A stretch of DNA of 64,000 bases, taken from Deinandra increscens subsp. villosa (lineage: Eukaryota; Streptophyta; Magnoliopsida; Asterales; Asteraceae). The notes beneath the pieces were generated by a model that saw only the letters and a list, made by a program, of their open reading frames with translations, had not been told where the DNA came from and did no database searches. The position numbers were made by a program, and so were the translations under genes. Where the stretch lies: contig JBCNJP010000024.1 in NCBI GenBank assembly GCA_039602395.1, forward strand, positions 1,872,060 to 1,936,059, read 5' to 3'. Shown piece after piece: positions 62,819-64,000 of the stretch (its first letter is position 1; every line of letters starts with the position of its first letter).

Positions 62819-64000
62819 GGTAAAAATATATCATGATTATAAAATAGGATATAATTTCCAATAAAAATAAATTTATTAGGGAGTAGATTTGGGAGGAAAA
62901 ACTTTTATGAGAATGAATCTAGTGTTGACATGTGTCAACAATTGTAATTGTTTATTAGAGTAGGAAGATTATATTAGCAAGTGATCTGTACAGAGAAGTG
63001 TTACTATTTCGTCCACGTCAGCCTTTGTTTGGCTGACACGTTTCGGGGTTTAATTTTTTTATTTTATTTCAGAATAGATTCGTCGTTATATTTCTTTTGT
63101 TTGTTACATTGACACAGTTACGTTTATGGTGTGATGGTTAGTCGATTGGTTTCAGTTATTAAGGTCGGGCGATCGAATCTCTAAAGGTCTTCGTTTTTCA
63201 ACTTTTTTACACAGAGCCACGTGTTAAACATCACATTTTTTACACAGAGCAACGTGTTAAACATCACAGAGAGACTCTTTTGTTCTTTGCCATCTTCTTT
63301 AGTCATAACACGTGTCATTTGGCATGCGTATATGTAGCTGGTGTCTTTATTTCTCTCTCAACTGCCATTCTCTTCTCCTTTCTTCCAACCCCTCTATCTA
63401 ACCTAATATATTTTCAATTTCAACTTCAAAATTGTTCCAAGAGGAAAGCAGACACCCCACGTCGTAAAGTTATCGAGGTATGTTAGGAATATATCTTGAT
63501 GGATGTATACAAAATTAACAATGCCTGGGATTTTGTTGAGGAAATCGATCATCATCGGGGTTATCTATGCTCACGTTTTCTCGGATACATGCTGGGAGTA
63601 TTGGGGGGGGGGGGGGGGACCCCGTGGGACCATAGCTACTTTGTTTTTAAGCTTGTTTATTTTGAAAACTTTGGTCAAAATTTCACTACTATTGAACATT
63701 TATAGCTAAATTGGGGGCACTAAGTGCCATTAATTTTAAGTATAGAGGGCACTTTAGGTATTTATTCAATAAGTTGAATGTCCATCACGTGAAGAATCTC
63801 TTCATGCAACTCAAATAAATGCATTATTTCTTTCACAATTTACCTTTTTTAATCTCTTCTTACCCAAATAAATGCATTATCTTCTTTCAAAATTGATTTT
63901 TTTTTTAATATGTTCTTAAAGTAAAACTAGAATTTGCTATTTGAAATATTAATTTATCCTTAGTTTGTTTCCTATCTTCTCTCATAATTTTTTTGGGTTA
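62819..64000. other. AT-rich intergenic with a tRNA/SINE-like motif; no confirmed gene
   Basis: 63128-63185 reads TATGGTGTGATGGTTAGTC (A-box-like) and, about 35 bases on, GGGCGATCGAATCTCT (B-box-like), as in a plant SINE head, but no clear tail or TSD. ACACAGAGC(C/A)ACGTGTTAAACAT is duplicated at 63211-63232 and 63242-63263. A run of 15-16 G is at 63603-63618. The 60-70 codon ORFs near 63280 and 63500 have no recognisable content. Confidence 0.5.

Overview
This is plant nuclear DNA, most likely Asteraceae. The evidence is the set of LTR-retrotransposon families, a 25S rRNA 3' end with a plant-type intergenic spacer, CACTA/MULE/hAT/Helitron DNA elements, a DUF1639 gene fragment and organelle-type mTERF genes. 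No prokaryotic operon, CRISPR array or phage module is visible. Almost every base before position 52,900 is repeat-derived, and the main content is a stack of nested insertions that can be ordered from target-site duplications (TSDs).

Layout. 1-3510: decayed copia-like gag, a long 3' non-coding region and LTR/promoter-like sequence. 3511-32600: one tandem array of ~440-457 bp units, now in three blocks (3511-5498, 14827-17366, 30138-32600). It was split by two Ty1/copia elements. Copia-1 (5499-14821, minus strand, TSD TTAAC) has lost most of its interior; its 3' LTR now holds a 25S rRNA/IGS fragment and a 500-N gap, and its RNase H region holds a CACTA element (10170-13731) carrying a DUF1639 gene fragment. 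Copia-2 (17367-30138, plus strand, TSD CAAAG/CAAAA) is a 12.8-kb SIRE-like element with both LTRs, a broken gag-pol, an extra ORF downstream of pol, and a hAT-type insertion. On the minus strand the array units share a protein-like reading frame of about 148-151 codons.

32601-34277 has motifs of Tat/Ogre-type retroelement 3' regions. 34278-48483 is copia-3 (5' LTR, primer-binding site, structured leader, gag, no recognisable pol), itself split by a MULE-type element (36394-37788, 9-bp TSD) and by a young Ty3-type element (37858-46270, 5-bp TSD). The Ty3-type element has giant ~3.2-kb LTRs and encodes only GAG. 48484-51908 holds two further LTR-like sequences, one with two tRNA-like segments.

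52900-64000 is the nearest thing to host sequence: an intact intronless mTERF gene (60118-61254, minus) and a degenerate mTERF paralogue (52945-54654, minus) broken by frameshifts and by a 572-bp LTR-like insertion with a perfect TSD. Around them lie Helitron-like pieces, a second MULE-type element (56140-57374), microsatellites and AT-rich intergenic DNA. The mTERF gene is the only confident host protein gene; the Ty3-type GAG is the only other clearly intact ORF.
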